Origin: VXMO01 sp965205915
Lineage (GTDB): Bacteria > Chloroflexota > Dehalococcoidia > UBA6926
Assembly: GCA_965205915.1 (NCBI GenBank)
Contig: OZ242191.1
Span: 1,984,001-2,048,000, forward strand
Length of the DNA stretch: 64,000 nucleotides
Reading direction: 5' to 3'
Shown here: positions 33,853 to 41,132 of the stretch, piece by piece
Position numbering within the stretch: position 1 is the stretch's first letter
How the letters are laid out: each line of letters starts with the position of its first letter
Notes under the pieces: model-generated
The model's input: the letters and a program-made list of their open reading frames with translations, nothing else
What the model was told of the DNA's origin: nothing
Databases searched by the model: none
Made by a program: the position numbers and the translations under genes

Positions 33853-34238
33853 GACTGCGTATCCTCGCTTTCGTCGCCATTGTTCATATGTGTCGTGGAA
33901 CCGTCCGGCGATCCCTCGCCGAGCGCCCTGCGGCCCGTAAGCCGCTCCAGCCGCGACTCAAGATCGCGGATGCGTCCCTCCATCTCGGCCATGCGTCCGC
34001 TCATCCGTATGATGACTTCCGCTCCGGCCAGGTTGACGCCAAGCTCGTCGATAAGCGACTTGACCTTCTGGATTCGCTCCACATCGGAGTCACTGTAGTA
34101 ACGCACGTTCCCGCGCGAACGTTGGGGCTGCACGAGGCCGTTCCGCTCGTAATACCGCAGCGTCTGCACATGTAGGCCCACGAGCCGAGCGGCAACGCGA
34201 ATGGAATACACAGGATCGCCAGGATTGCGAAAACTCAT
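33849..34238 (-). CDS. hspR: MerR-family heat-shock repressor HspR
   Basis: 129 residues: YSIRVAARLVGLHVQTLRYY then RGNVRYYSDSDVERIQKV is the MerR winged helix, and the following VNLAGAEVIIRM is typical of HspR. A coiled-coil dimerisation helix follows, and the C-terminus is disordered. HspR represses chaperone operons and is titrated by DnaK or DnaJ. Start and stop overlap both neighbours by four bases. No HAIR-type operator (CTTGAGT-N7-ACTCAAG) was found upstream of dnaJ. Confidence 0.88.
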   Translation of the reverse strand: MSFRNPGDPVYSIRVAARLVGLHVQTLRYYERNGLVQPQRSRGNVRYYSDSDVERIQKVKSLIDELGVNLAGAEVIIRMSGRMAEMEGRIRDLESRLERLTGRRALGEGSPDGSTTHMNNGDESEDTQS

Positions 34239-35170
34239 GAGCCACCCCCTGCCGTCTCGCGCATCCCCCGCAGCTGCGCCAGCAACTCCCGCTCTGAGTC
34301 TTGGAGTCCTTTAGGCAACGTCACGTTGACCTTTACCATGAGGTCGCCGGAACCGGACTCACGCATTCGCGGCATCCCCTTGCCGGTGATACGGAACGTC
34401 TGACCGTTCTCCGTCTCCGGCGGAATCCGCAACGCGACACCCGCCCCGCCGATCGTCGGCACGACCACCTCTCCGCCAAGCAGGGCGTCGTACATCGAAA
34501 CCTTGACCTCCGTAGTCAGATCAGCGCCCTTGCGCGTGAACACAGAGTCCCGCTTTACGGTCACTTTGAAATAAAGATCGCTCGACTGACCGTTAGGAGA
34601 CCGTGGCCCCGCGCCGCTCATACGCACACGAGAGCCGCTTTCCACACCCGCGGGAATCTGCGCGTCGAGCGTCCGCGTCCCCCCATTGCCGTCAGGCACG
34701 AGAACCGAACGCCGCGCCCCGTGATACGCCTCCTGCAACGTCACTTCGACCGCGACCTCTTGCGGTTGGGCAGGGCGGCGCCGTTCAGCAAAGCCCGCGC
34801 CACCGTGTCCGCCACCGAAGAACTGTCCGAAAATATCACCCAGCCCGCTGAAACCCTCTGTCGAACCGTAGCGAAACGTCCCGCCGCCCATCCCCGGCCC
34901 GCCGCGAAACCCGCCTTGCCGCTGCATCTCCTCGATGCGATCGGCGTGCATCCAGTTCTCGCCGTGCTTGTCATACTTGGAACGAGAATCCGTATCGCCG
35001 AGAACCTCGTGCGCCTCATTGATCTCCTTGAAGCGCCGCTCAGCCTCCTCGTTCCCCGGATTAACGTCAGGGTGATACTGCCGCGCAAGCCGACGGAACG
35101 CCGACTTTATCTCCTTCTCAGAAGCCGTCCGCGAAACCCCAAGCGTCTTGTAATAATCAGTCGTTGCCAC
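34235..35170 (-). CDS. DnaJ/CbpA-type co-chaperone without zinc domain
   Basis: 311 residues. J-domain at the N-terminus (DYYKTLGVSRTASEKEIKSA, with HPD in RQYHPDVNPG), a Gly-rich stretch (about 85-130), and two C-terminal substrate-binding domains with no CXXCXGXG zinc repeats, so it is CbpA-like rather than DnaJ proper. It stimulates DnaK. First gene of the dnaJ-hspR-clpC operon; dnaK and grpE are not in the window. Confidence 0.92.
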   Translation of the reverse strand: MATTDYYKTLGVSRTASEKEIKSAFRRLARQYHPDVNPGNEEAERRFKEINEAHEVLGDTDSRSKYDKHGENWMHADRIEEMQRQGGFRGGPGMGGGTFRYGSTEGFSGLGDIFGQFFGGGHGGAGFAERRRPAQPQEVAVEVTLQEAYHGARRSVLVPDGNGGTRTLDAQIPAGVESGSRVRMSGAGPRSPNGQSSDLYFKVTVKRDSVFTRKGADLTTEVKVSMYDALLGGEVVVPTIGGAGVALRIPPETENGQTFRITGKGMPRMRESGSGDLMVKVNVTLPKGLQDSERELLAQLRGMRETAGGGS

Positions 35171-35177
35171 TACCGCC

Positions 35178-35208
35178 GCCCTGTCATTCCGAGCGCAGCG
35201 AGGAATCT
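35178..35208 (+). repeat. Second-type REP element upstream of dnaJ
   Basis: One asymmetric element, ATTCCGAGCGCAGCGAGGAA, immediately upstream of the dnaJ start on the opposite strand. The rest of the 35171-35395 gap is AT-richer, with no visible gene. Confidence 0.7.
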
Positions 35209-35395
35209 ACCCATCATTCTCGCCACAACTGCCGCGCCCCTTATTTTCACCGCTCCCTGCCATATCACCCACTCACGTTCCTACCACCAAAATCATCATA
35301 CCGCTAACAACATCATTGTCAACTTTGTATCTAACCACCCCGGGCCGCCTTGCCGCTCACCCGTGATATACAATATATCTATAGGAGGTGCTCGT

Positions 35396-35605
35396 ATGGG
35401 CGCGAAGTCTCGTATCTCCAGATGGGGTTCGAGTCTTGCTGTTCGGATTCCCAAACCCATCGCCGAGCAATGGGGTGTTCAGGAAGGCTCTTCCAGCGAA
35501 ATCCTCCCAGGTGACGATCAGATCGTCTTGCGTAAGACGCCGCATGACCTGACCGACATGCTCGCCCAGGTTAACCCCGACAACGTGCATACGGAATTGT
35601 GGTAG
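35396..35605 (+). CDS. Solitary MazE/AbrB-type DNA-binding protein
   Basis: 69 residues: SRISRWGSSLAVRIPKPIAE is the swapped-hairpin AbrB/MazE start (usual W-G-N-S-L, here W-G-S-S-L). AGGAGG lies seven bases before the ATG at 35396, and TATACAAT lies just upstream of that. The C-terminal tail (VNPDNVHTELW) is that of an antitoxin, but no MazF-like toxin follows; the next genes are two 31-codon ORFs. It could be a lone regulator or an antitoxin whose toxin was lost. Confidence 0.75.
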   Translation: MGAKSRISRWGSSLAVRIPKPIAEQWGVQEGSSSEILPGDDQIVLRKTPHDLTDMLAQVNPDNVHTELW

Positions 35606-35646
35606 CCTGCACGCCAGCAGACAACACGCAGCGCAAGAGGAATCGC

Positions 35647-35742
35647 ATGACCAACGCCAACACGGATAAGCCAACGCGGAAGCCCACACAACTTCCCCCA
35701 CCCAAGGTGCCGGATCCGGGTGTTACTATCAGGGGTGCCTGA
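35647..35742 (+). CDS. 31-residue Pro-rich mini-protein, copy A
   Basis: Product is MTNANTDKPTRKPTQLPPPK then a tail PDPGVTIRGA. It is a paralogue of the gene at 35825: same length, shared N-A-N-T-D-K-P-T start and P-D-P-G-V-x-I end, and conserved leader text (ACGCAGCGCA-AGGAATCG) including the ribosome site. A hairpin overlaps its stop. It follows mazE by 42 bases. Function unknown; no hydrophobic segment, so probably soluble or a peptide substrate. Confidence 0.6.
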   Translation: MTNANTDKPTRKPTQLPPPKVPDPGVTIRGA

Positions 35743-35749
35743 TCCCTGA
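35729..35749 (+). terminator. Hairpin at the end of mini-gene A
   Basis: Inverted repeat TCAGGG/CCCTGA overlapping the stop codon of copy A, with a seven-to-nine-base loop. It has no T-tract, so it may be an attenuating or stabilising structure. Confidence 0.4.
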
Positions 35750-35824
35750 GCGAAGTGCCATTAGAATCAGAACATTGTGGTAATCTGTGCCCTGTCAGTT
35801 AGTACGCAGCGCAGGAGGAATCGA

Positions 35825-35920
35825 ATGGGCAACGCGAATACGGATAAGCCGACTCAGAAGCCCACTCTGCCTATCCCTCCCCGACCTCCTGATCCCGGAG
35901 TGGTCATCAAGGGTGCTTAA
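35825..35920 (+). CDS. 31-residue Pro-rich mini-protein, copy B
   Basis: Product is MGNANTDKPTQKPTLPIPPR then PPDPGVVIKGA. It has AGGAGG (35813-35818) six bases before the ATG, a stronger ribosome site than copy A, and an eight-base-pair hairpin directly after its TAA. Substitutions between the copies largely keep the residue type (R/Q, I/V, K/R) while third positions vary, which argues for protein-level conservation. Function unknown. Confidence 0.65.
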   Translation: MGNANTDKPTQKPTLPIPPRPPDPGVVIKGA

Positions 35921-35940
35921 TTCTCTGACTGCTCAGAGAA
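35921..35940 (+). terminator. Terminator-like hairpin after mini-gene B
   Basis: TTCTCTGA (35921-35928) and TCAGAGAA (35933-35940) form a perfect stem around the loop CTGC, starting at the base after the stop codon. No T-run follows. Confidence 0.6.
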
Positions 35941-36006
35941 CGTAGCCGCTCGTCGACAAGACGAAGAGTGGTCGCTGATTGCACAGCACCTGTTGCCGCA
36001 GGATAA

Positions 36007-36498
36007 TCACCCGATCTGGGTGATGCCCCAGATGGCTAGGAGGGCTGTTTCCAGTAGGAAGAGCATCGTCATTATTATGGCGAAGCGTCCAGCCTTATTG
36101 ACCGCCTTGAGGTTGGCCTCGAAATGTTCTGCCGCCCACTGTACCGCATAGAGCTTGAACAATTCGGCAGGTAGGTCAAACCACCGCTCCGCAATACTGT
36201 TTATGCTTAACACCTTGATCTCGCCCGACGCTCGCGTCACCGTGCCGACAACCAGATTCAGGCCAGCGATCGCCGCCGCTCCGTAGAACAACGGCGTGGT
36301 GAGCACTATGATGTTGCCTGTCGCGGCGACCAGAACGGGCACAGTCACGATAAAACTTGCCGAGAACACCATGACCGCCTGGATCCGGTTCTCCACCGCA
36401 TTGAGTCGACTAACTGCCAGGTCATATGAACCCTGCATCAGCCCATAAGCCAGATCAACCCCCGGCCGCTCGTCCTGCCCTCCGCTATCTTCCGTCAA
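36007..36498 (-). CDS. Predicted membrane protein, three helices, unknown function
   Basis: 163 residues. A charged amphipathic N-terminal helix (ending RLNAVENRIQ), two hydrophobic segments (about 42-60 and 66-84), a soluble stretch (about 86-140) and a third membrane helix near the C-terminus (about 140-158). This 2+1 pattern resembles the small membrane effectors found beside nucleotide-signalling systems (SLATT/Pycsar-TM type), but I see no such partner and would not assign it. ATCACCC/GGGTGAT forms a hairpin at its stop. Confidence 0.5.
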   Translation of the reverse strand: MTEDSGGQDERPGVDLAYGLMQGSYDLAVSRLNAVENRIQAVMVFSASFIVTVPVLVAATGNIIVLTTPLFYGAAAIAGLNLVVGTVTRASGEIKVLSINSIAERWFDLPAELFKLYAVQWAAEHFEANLKAVNKAGRFAIIMTMLFLLETALLAIWGITQIG

Positions 36499-36650
36499 AG
36501 GAAATCACCTCCACCACTCAGACTGAATGTTCCATGCGTGTGAGCAAAGGCCGCCCATCGGAAAGCACCCATGTTCTGCTAGAGTCTAGCACGAATAGCT
36601 GCAATCTCTCCGTCATCCACCCCGCCGCCTCGGCGCGCTAAACTAGGTAC

Positions 36651-37211
36651 ATGCCAAACGTCTACACACGATACGGTGACAAGGGAGAAACCGGCCTCCT
36701 CTACGGTGGCCGCGTCCCCAAGAACGACCCGCGCGCCGAGGCCTACGGCACCGTCGATGAGGCCGTATCAGCCATCGGACTCGGACGCAGCCACTCCGAA
36801 GACGACCGCGTCCGTGACATCTCGATGGCCCTCCAGCGTGAACTCTTCACCGTCGGCGCTGAACTCGCCACCGACGTCGGCCACTTTGAAACCTTCCTCA
36901 AGCACTTCTCGCCCGTCACTCAAGAGCACGTAGACGCCCTCGAAAAGCACATCGACTCCCTCCAGGAAGAGTTCGAGCTGCCCCGCGCATTCGTCATCCC
37001 CGGCGCGACGCCTGCCTCTGCCGCCCTTGACCTCGCCCGCTCCACGCTGCGCCGCGCCGAACGCCACGCTGTCGGTCTAATGCAGGATGGCTACCTCCGT
37101 GAGGACTCCCTGATTATTCCCTATCTCAACCGCGCTGCGGACCTCCTCTTCATCCTCGCCCGCTACCAGGACCGCCGCCTGCCGACCGAGCTCCTGACCG
37201 GTGAACGCTAA
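36651..37211 (+). CDS. Cob(I)alamin adenosyltransferase, PduO type
   Basis: 186 residues. The N-terminal TRYGDKGETGLLYGGRVPK binds ATP, and RRAERHAVGLMQDGYLRED with IIPYLNRAADLLFILAR is the C-terminal PduO signature. It transfers the adenosyl group from ATP to cob(I)alamin to make coenzyme B12. It overlaps hisH by 11 bases and is thus in a shared transcript with histidine genes, though the pathways are unrelated. Confidence 0.93.
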   Translation: MPNVYTRYGDKGETGLLYGGRVPKNDPRAEAYGTVDEAVSAIGLGRSHSEDDRVRDISMALQRELFTVGAELATDVGHFETFLKHFSPVTQEHVDALEKHIDSLQEEFELPRAFVIPGATPASAALDLARSTLRRAERHAVGLMQDGYLREDSLIIPYLNRAADLLFILARYQDRRLPTELLTGER

Positions 37212-37827
37212 CACCCGTGCCCCGCTCATAGCGGTCGTCGACTACGGCGCAGGCAACCTCCGATCCGTCGCCAAGGCCTTGGAGGGCCTGAACTTCCGCG
37301 TAACGGTGACGGACGAGGCGGCAGATCTGAATAAAGCGGACGGCGTCGTCTTTCCGGGGCAGGGCATCGCAGGCCCCGCCATGGAACGTCTTCGTTCGGC
37401 CGGTATGAAATCCGCCCTCCAGGACCTCATCGCCACCGATAAACCATTCTTCGGCGTCTGCCTCGGCCAACAGTTGCTGTTCGAGCGCACTGAGGAGGGT
37501 GATGCGGACTGTCTCGGCATCCTCTCCGGCGAGTGCATCCGCTTCTCCCACGACCTCACCGTCCCCCACATGGGCTGGAACGATGTCGACTTCGTGCAGG
37601 ATCACCCCGCCGCCGCCAACATCCCCCCCAACTACCAGTTCTACTTTGTCCACAGTTACTATGTCCGCCCCGCGTCCGACGACATGACCCTCGGCGTCAC
37701 CGACTACGGCGGCCCATTCGCCAGTGTTGTGGCGCGCGGCAAGCTCATCGCCACCCAATTCCACCCCGAAAAAAGTGGCCGACCCGGCCTCGCCCTCTAC
37801 CGCGACTTCTTTAACTGGGCTATTTAG
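37201..37827 (+). CDS. hisH: Imidazole glycerol phosphate synthase, glutaminase subunit
   Basis: 208 residues with class I amidotransferase triad: Cys in FGVCLGQQLLFE, His and Glu in QFHPEKSG. VVDYGAGNLRSVAKAL is the HisH start. It releases ammonia from glutamine for HisF in histidine synthesis; hisF is not in the window. Start is GTG within the end of the preceding gene. hisA begins nine bases after its stop. Confidence 0.95.
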   Translation: MNANTRAPLIAVVDYGAGNLRSVAKALEGLNFRVTVTDEAADLNKADGVVFPGQGIAGPAMERLRSAGMKSALQDLIATDKPFFGVCLGQQLLFERTEEGDADCLGILSGECIRFSHDLTVPHMGWNDVDFVQDHPAAANIPPNYQFYFVHSYYVRPASDDMTLGVTDYGGPFASVVARGKLIATQFHPEKSGRPGLALYRDFFNWAI

Positions 37828-37836
37828 GCAGGCGCG

Positions 37837-38562
37837 ATGGAAATAATCCCCGCCATCGATCTCCGTAACGGCAAGGCCGTCCGCCTCGTGCAGGGCGACT
37901 ACAGCCGCGAGACAGTCTTTGACGACGACCCCTCAGCCGTCGCCCGCGCGTGGGAAGAGCAGGGCGCCCAACGCATCCACCTCGTCGATCTCGATGGCGC
38001 GCGAGAGGGCAACACAGGCCAGGCCGAACTCGCCGCCTCCATAGCAAACGCCGTCAACATCCCCGTCCAACTCGGTGGCGGCGTCCGTTCAATGGACGAT
38101 ATCGCCGCCCTAATCGACGCCGGTATCGACCGCGTCATCCTCGGCACCGTCGCCGTCACAAACCCTGAGCTAGTCCGCGAGGCGTGCCAACGCTACGGAG
38201 AACACATCGCCGTCGGTCTCGACGCGCGCGATGGACTCATAGCTGTCCGAGGCTGGACCGAAACCTCGACCGTCAAAACAATCGACCTCGCCCAACGTCT
38301 CGCCCAACACGGAATCCGCCGCTTCATCCACACAGACATCTCCCGCGATGGCGCGATGCAGGGCGTCAACATCGATGCAATGCAGACCCTCGCTGAGGCA
38401 GTCGCCCCCATCCCCGTCGTAGCATCCGGCGGCGTCACAACCCTGGATGACATCCGCGCCCTGACCGCCACCGACGTTGAAGCCGTAATAATAGGCCGCG
38501 CCCTCTACACCGGAGACATCACCCTCCCAGCCGCCATCCAAACCACCACCAAAACTCCCTAA
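37837..38562 (+). CDS. hisA: ProFAR isomerase
   Basis: 241 residues, a TIM barrel with IPAIDLRNGKAVRLVQGDY (first catalytic Asp) and FIHTDISRDGAMQG (second catalytic Asp), plus phosphate-binding loops GGGVRS and SGGVTT. It isomerises ProFAR to PRFAR. It follows hisH directly. Confidence 0.95.
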   Translation: MEIIPAIDLRNGKAVRLVQGDYSRETVFDDDPSAVARAWEEQGAQRIHLVDLDGAREGNTGQAELAASIANAVNIPVQLGGGVRSMDDIAALIDAGIDRVILGTVAVTNPELVREACQRYGEHIAVGLDARDGLIAVRGWTETSTVKTIDLAQRLAQHGIRRFIHTDISRDGAMQGVNIDAMQTLAEAVAPIPVVASGGVTTLDDIRALTATDVEAVIIGRALYTGDITLPAAIQTTTKTP

Positions 38563-38584
38563 CGCCCCACCCCCGCCGCGCCCT

Positions 38585-38656
38585 CCCACCAACCCCGCTC
38601 GCGAACCGGGAAAAACCCTGGAACGCCAACCGGAAATGGAGGGGCGTAAAATATGG
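38585..38656 (+). repeat. 72-bp direct repeat, left copy
   Basis: It matches 39726-39797 at 71 of 72 bases and begins CCCACCAACCCCGCTCGCG. The pair flanks the HepT/MNT module. The single difference is at about 38637, where this copy has ATG and the other has AGG. Confidence 0.9.
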
Positions 38657-38659
38657 CGT

Positions 38660-39082
38660 ATGACAGTCAACACGGAATTTCTGATTCGCTGTGTTAATAC
38701 CCTTGATTCGGCCTTCACGCAGCTACGCTCGCGAGGGCAGGACGATGAGTTGTACGACATATTCCGTGCCGCCTCCATCAAGGAATTTGAAATCGTGCGC
38801 GAACAATCGGGAAGCCTCCTCAAACGGCGCCTCCGCCCGTACTTCGCCAACAATAGGCAGGCCGACCGCCTGACCTTCAAAGACGTCTTCCGTCATGCCG
38901 CTCTGCACGGTCTGATCGGGGTGGAAGTAAGCGAGAGGTGGATGGCGTACCGCGACAACAGGAATGACACCGCGTACGATTACGGCGAGGGCTTTGCCGA
39001 GACGACAATCGGGCTACTTGAGCAATTCATCCCTGATGCTCGCGAACTGGCGCGGATTATTGGGGAGGACACCGATGAGTGA
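38660..39082 (+). CDS. HepT/HI0074-like nucleotidyltransferase-partner protein (probable inactive toxin)
   Basis: 140 residues from the ATG at 38660 (the upstream ATG at 38636 lies in the flanking repeat and is doubtful). A helical bundle with FKDVFRHAALHGLI and YRDNRNDTAYDYGEGFAE. HepT-type toxins and HI0074 proteins have an Arg-Asn-x-x-x-His-x-Tyr motif here, and this copy has Tyr in place of His, so it may be inactive. It overlaps the following MNT frame by ATGAGTGA. Confidence 0.7.
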   Translation: MTVNTEFLIRCVNTLDSAFTQLRSRGQDDELYDIFRAASIKEFEIVREQSGSLLKRRLRPYFANNRQADRLTFKDVFRHAALHGLIGVEVSERWMAYRDNRNDTAYDYGEGFAETTIGLLEQFIPDARELARIIGEDTDE

Positions 39083-39419
39083 AGAACTCGCCTTGAGACC
39101 TCACTAGCGCGTCGCAATCGATGAGCTTCTCCGTAAGCACGTGCCGGAGTCTGAGGTTTGGGCATATGGTAGCCGCGTAAACGGGCAGGGCCACGATGCC
39201 AGCGATCTCGACATCGTCATCCGCGCTCCTGCCCTCCGGCCCGTCGGGACTGCGCTCAGCGCCCTGCGGACTGCGCTCCAGGATTCCAATGTCCCAATTC
39301 TCGTGCAGGTTCACGATTGGGCCCTGCTCCCTGAAGCCTTTCACAACGAAATGGAGCGGGAGCACATCGTCATCCAATCCGAAACCACCCGCCACCCGAC
39401 TCCACGCCAACCCGCGTAA
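39075..39419 (+). pseudogene. MNT-type nucleotidyltransferase antitoxin broken by an in-frame TAG
   Basis: The frame starts at the ATG at 39075 coupled to the HepT-like gene, reaches TAG at 39105-39107 (codon 11), then continues as RVAIDELLRKHVPESEVWAY, GSRVNGQGHDASDLDIVIRA to TAA at 39417-39419. The GSR...SDLD nucleotidyltransferase motif is intact. The stop most likely replaced a codon in the leading helix. A GTG at 39141 could restart translation but would lose that helix. Confidence 0.75.
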
Positions 39420-39424
39420 TCCTA

Positions 39425-39600
39425 AGCCCCCAGCTCTACGCCCCCCCGAATCCCCCCGCCCCCACGAACCCCCCCGCCCCCCGAATCCCCCGCCCCCCCC
39501 GAATCCCCCGCCCCCCCGAATCCCCCGCCCCCACGAATCCCCCGCCCCCCCGAATCCCCCCCCCCACGTCGTCATTCCCGCGTTCGCGGGAATCTCAATC
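39425..39600 (+). repeat. Degenerate C-rich satellite plus REP
   Basis: About eight irregular units of the type CCCCGAATCCCCCGCC (period about 17-19) run to about 39565, followed by a palindrome with a GTTC loop (core ATTCCCGCGTTCGCGGGAAT, about 39573-39592). Another asymmetric element lies at about 39650-39670. No gene is visible between 39420 and 39825. Confidence 0.75.
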
Positions 39601-39725
39601 TGGGAATGCAACCAAGACCCTAAACGCCACCCACAATCACGCCCACGTAATTCCGAAGCGCAGCGAGGAATCCAAGAGCGTAATTCAGCCATCAAGGCCG
39701 GAATGCGAAACGCCAACAGGAAAAG

Positions 39726-39797
39726 CCCACCAACCCCGCTCGCGAACCGGGAAAAACCCTGGAACGCCAACCGGAAAGGGAGGGGCGTAAAATATGG
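39726..39797 (+). repeat. 72-bp direct repeat, right copy
   Basis: The right copy of the repeat beginning at 38585. It lies just past the stop of the unknown gene at 39826 on the opposite strand. Confidence 0.9.
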
Positions 39798-39825
39798 GAC
39801 TTATATACAATGTGACACACGTCCT

Positions 39826-40353
39826 CTATATCTCGCGTTGGTCCGCGCGGGCAATCTTTGCGGCCACATCCAACATCTCTTCGGTCAATTTGTGCAGAGC
39901 TTGGTGCTGAGTGAATGTGTACATCCCAAAAACGGCAGGGGCAAGTCCGTGCACTATGATCTTCGCCCCCAGATCAAGCCACCCTGCAACGCCTTGCTCA
40001 TAGCCATCGGAATTCCCCTTTATCCCCACAGGTGAATGTATGTTACGGGGCGTCTGGACGTGTGCCAACTGGGACAACTCACTGTACCGGGCCTTCCGCT
40101 CTCTCTGACCATTCGCTGGTAGGGTCCCGAAAAGTGCCGGCTCCTTCTCCCAAGCATCCAGCAAAGAACGCGCACATAGGTCTACGGCGTACCAACCATC
40201 AGGGTGCCCTCTCAGAAGGTCTATCGCCTGGACAGCCGCGCCCGCATACACAATGTGCTGCGGGATTTTGAACTCCGGCAAATCCAACTCCTCAGCAAGC
40301 ACTTGGCTGCGGATCAGGAGCGCAAGCACTTCCTTGACAATCTCACTATCCAT
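39826..40353 (-). CDS. Hypothetical protein, last gene of the HNH cassette
   Basis: 175 residues starting MDSEIVKEVLALLIRSQVLA. It is not recognised. It is rich in helical segments, with CARSLLDAWEKEPALFG in the middle and a second helix pair near the C-terminus (HKLTEEMLDVAAKIARA). The start overlaps the stop of the 62-residue gene by eight bases, so it is translationally coupled. Confidence 0.55.
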   Translation of the reverse strand: MDSEIVKEVLALLIRSQVLAEELDLPEFKIPQHIVYAGAAVQAIDLLRGHPDGWYAVDLCARSLLDAWEKEPALFGTLPANGQRERKARYSELSQLAHVQTPRNIHSPVGIKGNSDGYEQGVAGWLDLGAKIIVHGLAPAVFGMYTFTQHQALHKLTEEMLDVAAKIARADQREI

Positions 40354-40534
40354 CAGACTGCGACCGCCTTTCCCGTTCCGCCTTGCGTTCCCGCATGTAG
40401 CGCCACTCATCCTCACGCTTGGGCGGCTTGCTGAGGACTACCGCCGCGATCTCATCCATCGGGCGGTTGATTGCCTCCGGTAGCGGCAATGGTGGCCGCC
40501 CACGCTTCGGCTTCGGCTTGTTGTCACTGGGCAT
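40346..40534 (-). CDS. 62-residue basic protein with AT-hook-like motif
   Basis: MPSDNKPKPKRGRPPLPLPE contains K-R-G-R-P-P, an AT-hook-type DNA-binding element. The rest is a charged helix (DEWRYMRERKAERERR). The start overlaps the previous stop as TAATG. Function unknown; DNA binding inferred. Confidence 0.55.
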   Translation of the reverse strand: MPSDNKPKPKRGRPPLPLPEAINRPMDEIAAVVLSKPPKREDEWRYMRERKAERERRSQSDG

Positions 40535-40809
40535 TACAGCCATCCGAATAAGCGTGCAGTACCAGCTATCCCAACTCCGATAGCCAGCGGATGCATTGCC
40601 TTCTTGAGAATGAACAACACAAGCCAGTAGTGACCGTGAAGGGCGCGGTAGCTTGGCTCTTGCCTCCCATCCGTAGTGCGCCATCCCTGGTTCATTCGTA
40701 ACATCGGTGGAGTGCCAGGCTTCAACACCACAGGCGACATATCCGCGTTGTTCATGCTGAGGAATATCAGCAGTTCATATATCCGCTCTCGCACTTTTCT
40801 CACTGCCAT
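40534..40809 (-). CDS. Hypothetical 91-residue protein in the HNH cassette
   Basis: Starts MAVRKVRERIYELLIFLSMN with AAGGAG before the ATG, inside the end of the HNH gene (10-base overlap). A C-terminal hydrophobic stretch (HYWLVLFILKKAMHPLAIGV) suggests a membrane helix. Not recognised. Confidence 0.5.
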   Translation of the reverse strand: MAVRKVRERIYELLIFLSMNNADMSPVVLKPGTPPMLRMNQGWRTTDGRQEPSYRALHGHYWLVLFILKKAMHPLAIGVGIAGTARLFGWL

Positions 40810-41048
40810 CGCTCCTTCTCCCACCATGCGGCGTCTACGCGCCCTTCCTGGACGCGAGACTCGCGCAATTCCGTGAGCGTCAATTTGTTGCTCTTGAGTC
40901 GGTTGCACGGCTCGCAAAGCAACGTCCGGTTGGCCATGTCGTCAGCGCCGCCAAGCGAACGCGGCTTCTTGTGGTCTACCTGTAGGTAGTCCGAGTTAGG
41001 CGGCTCCCAACCGCACCCCTGGCACCTCTGACCGTCCTCGATGATCAC
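40800..41048 (-). CDS. HNH endonuclease (short, possibly N-terminally cut)
   Basis: 82 residues: RCQGCGWEP, LQVDHKKPRSLGGADD and NRTLLCEPCNRLKS form a complete HNH/zinc-ribbon nuclease fold (CxxC...H...H...CxxC). The frame starts at a GTG next to a run of Cs at 41049-41060, so the true N-terminus may have been lost by a slip there. It heads a four-gene overlapping set. Expected to nick or cut DNA. Confidence 0.75.
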   Translation of the reverse strand: MIIEDGQRCQGCGWEPPNSDYLQVDHKKPRSLGGADDMANRTLLCEPCNRLKSNKLTLTELRESRVQEGRVDAAWWEKERWQ

Positions 41049-41132
41049 CCGCCCCCCCCCCGCGTACTGCCCCCAAAAAGCGAAGAGGCGCCTCGCAAGG
41101 CGCCCCTAACGCGACAACCAAATAGAGAAAAC

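Noticed and set aside
34301..35395. Upstream part of a 434-codon plus-strand ORF opposite dnaJ
   Set aside because: Shadow of dnaJ and intergenic DNA; only the last 69 codons (from 35396) form a recognisable MazE-like protein with its own ribosome site.
35171..35395. HspR operator (HAIR) upstream of dnaJ
   Set aside because: No CTTGAGT-N7-ACTCAAG or close variant found by eye.
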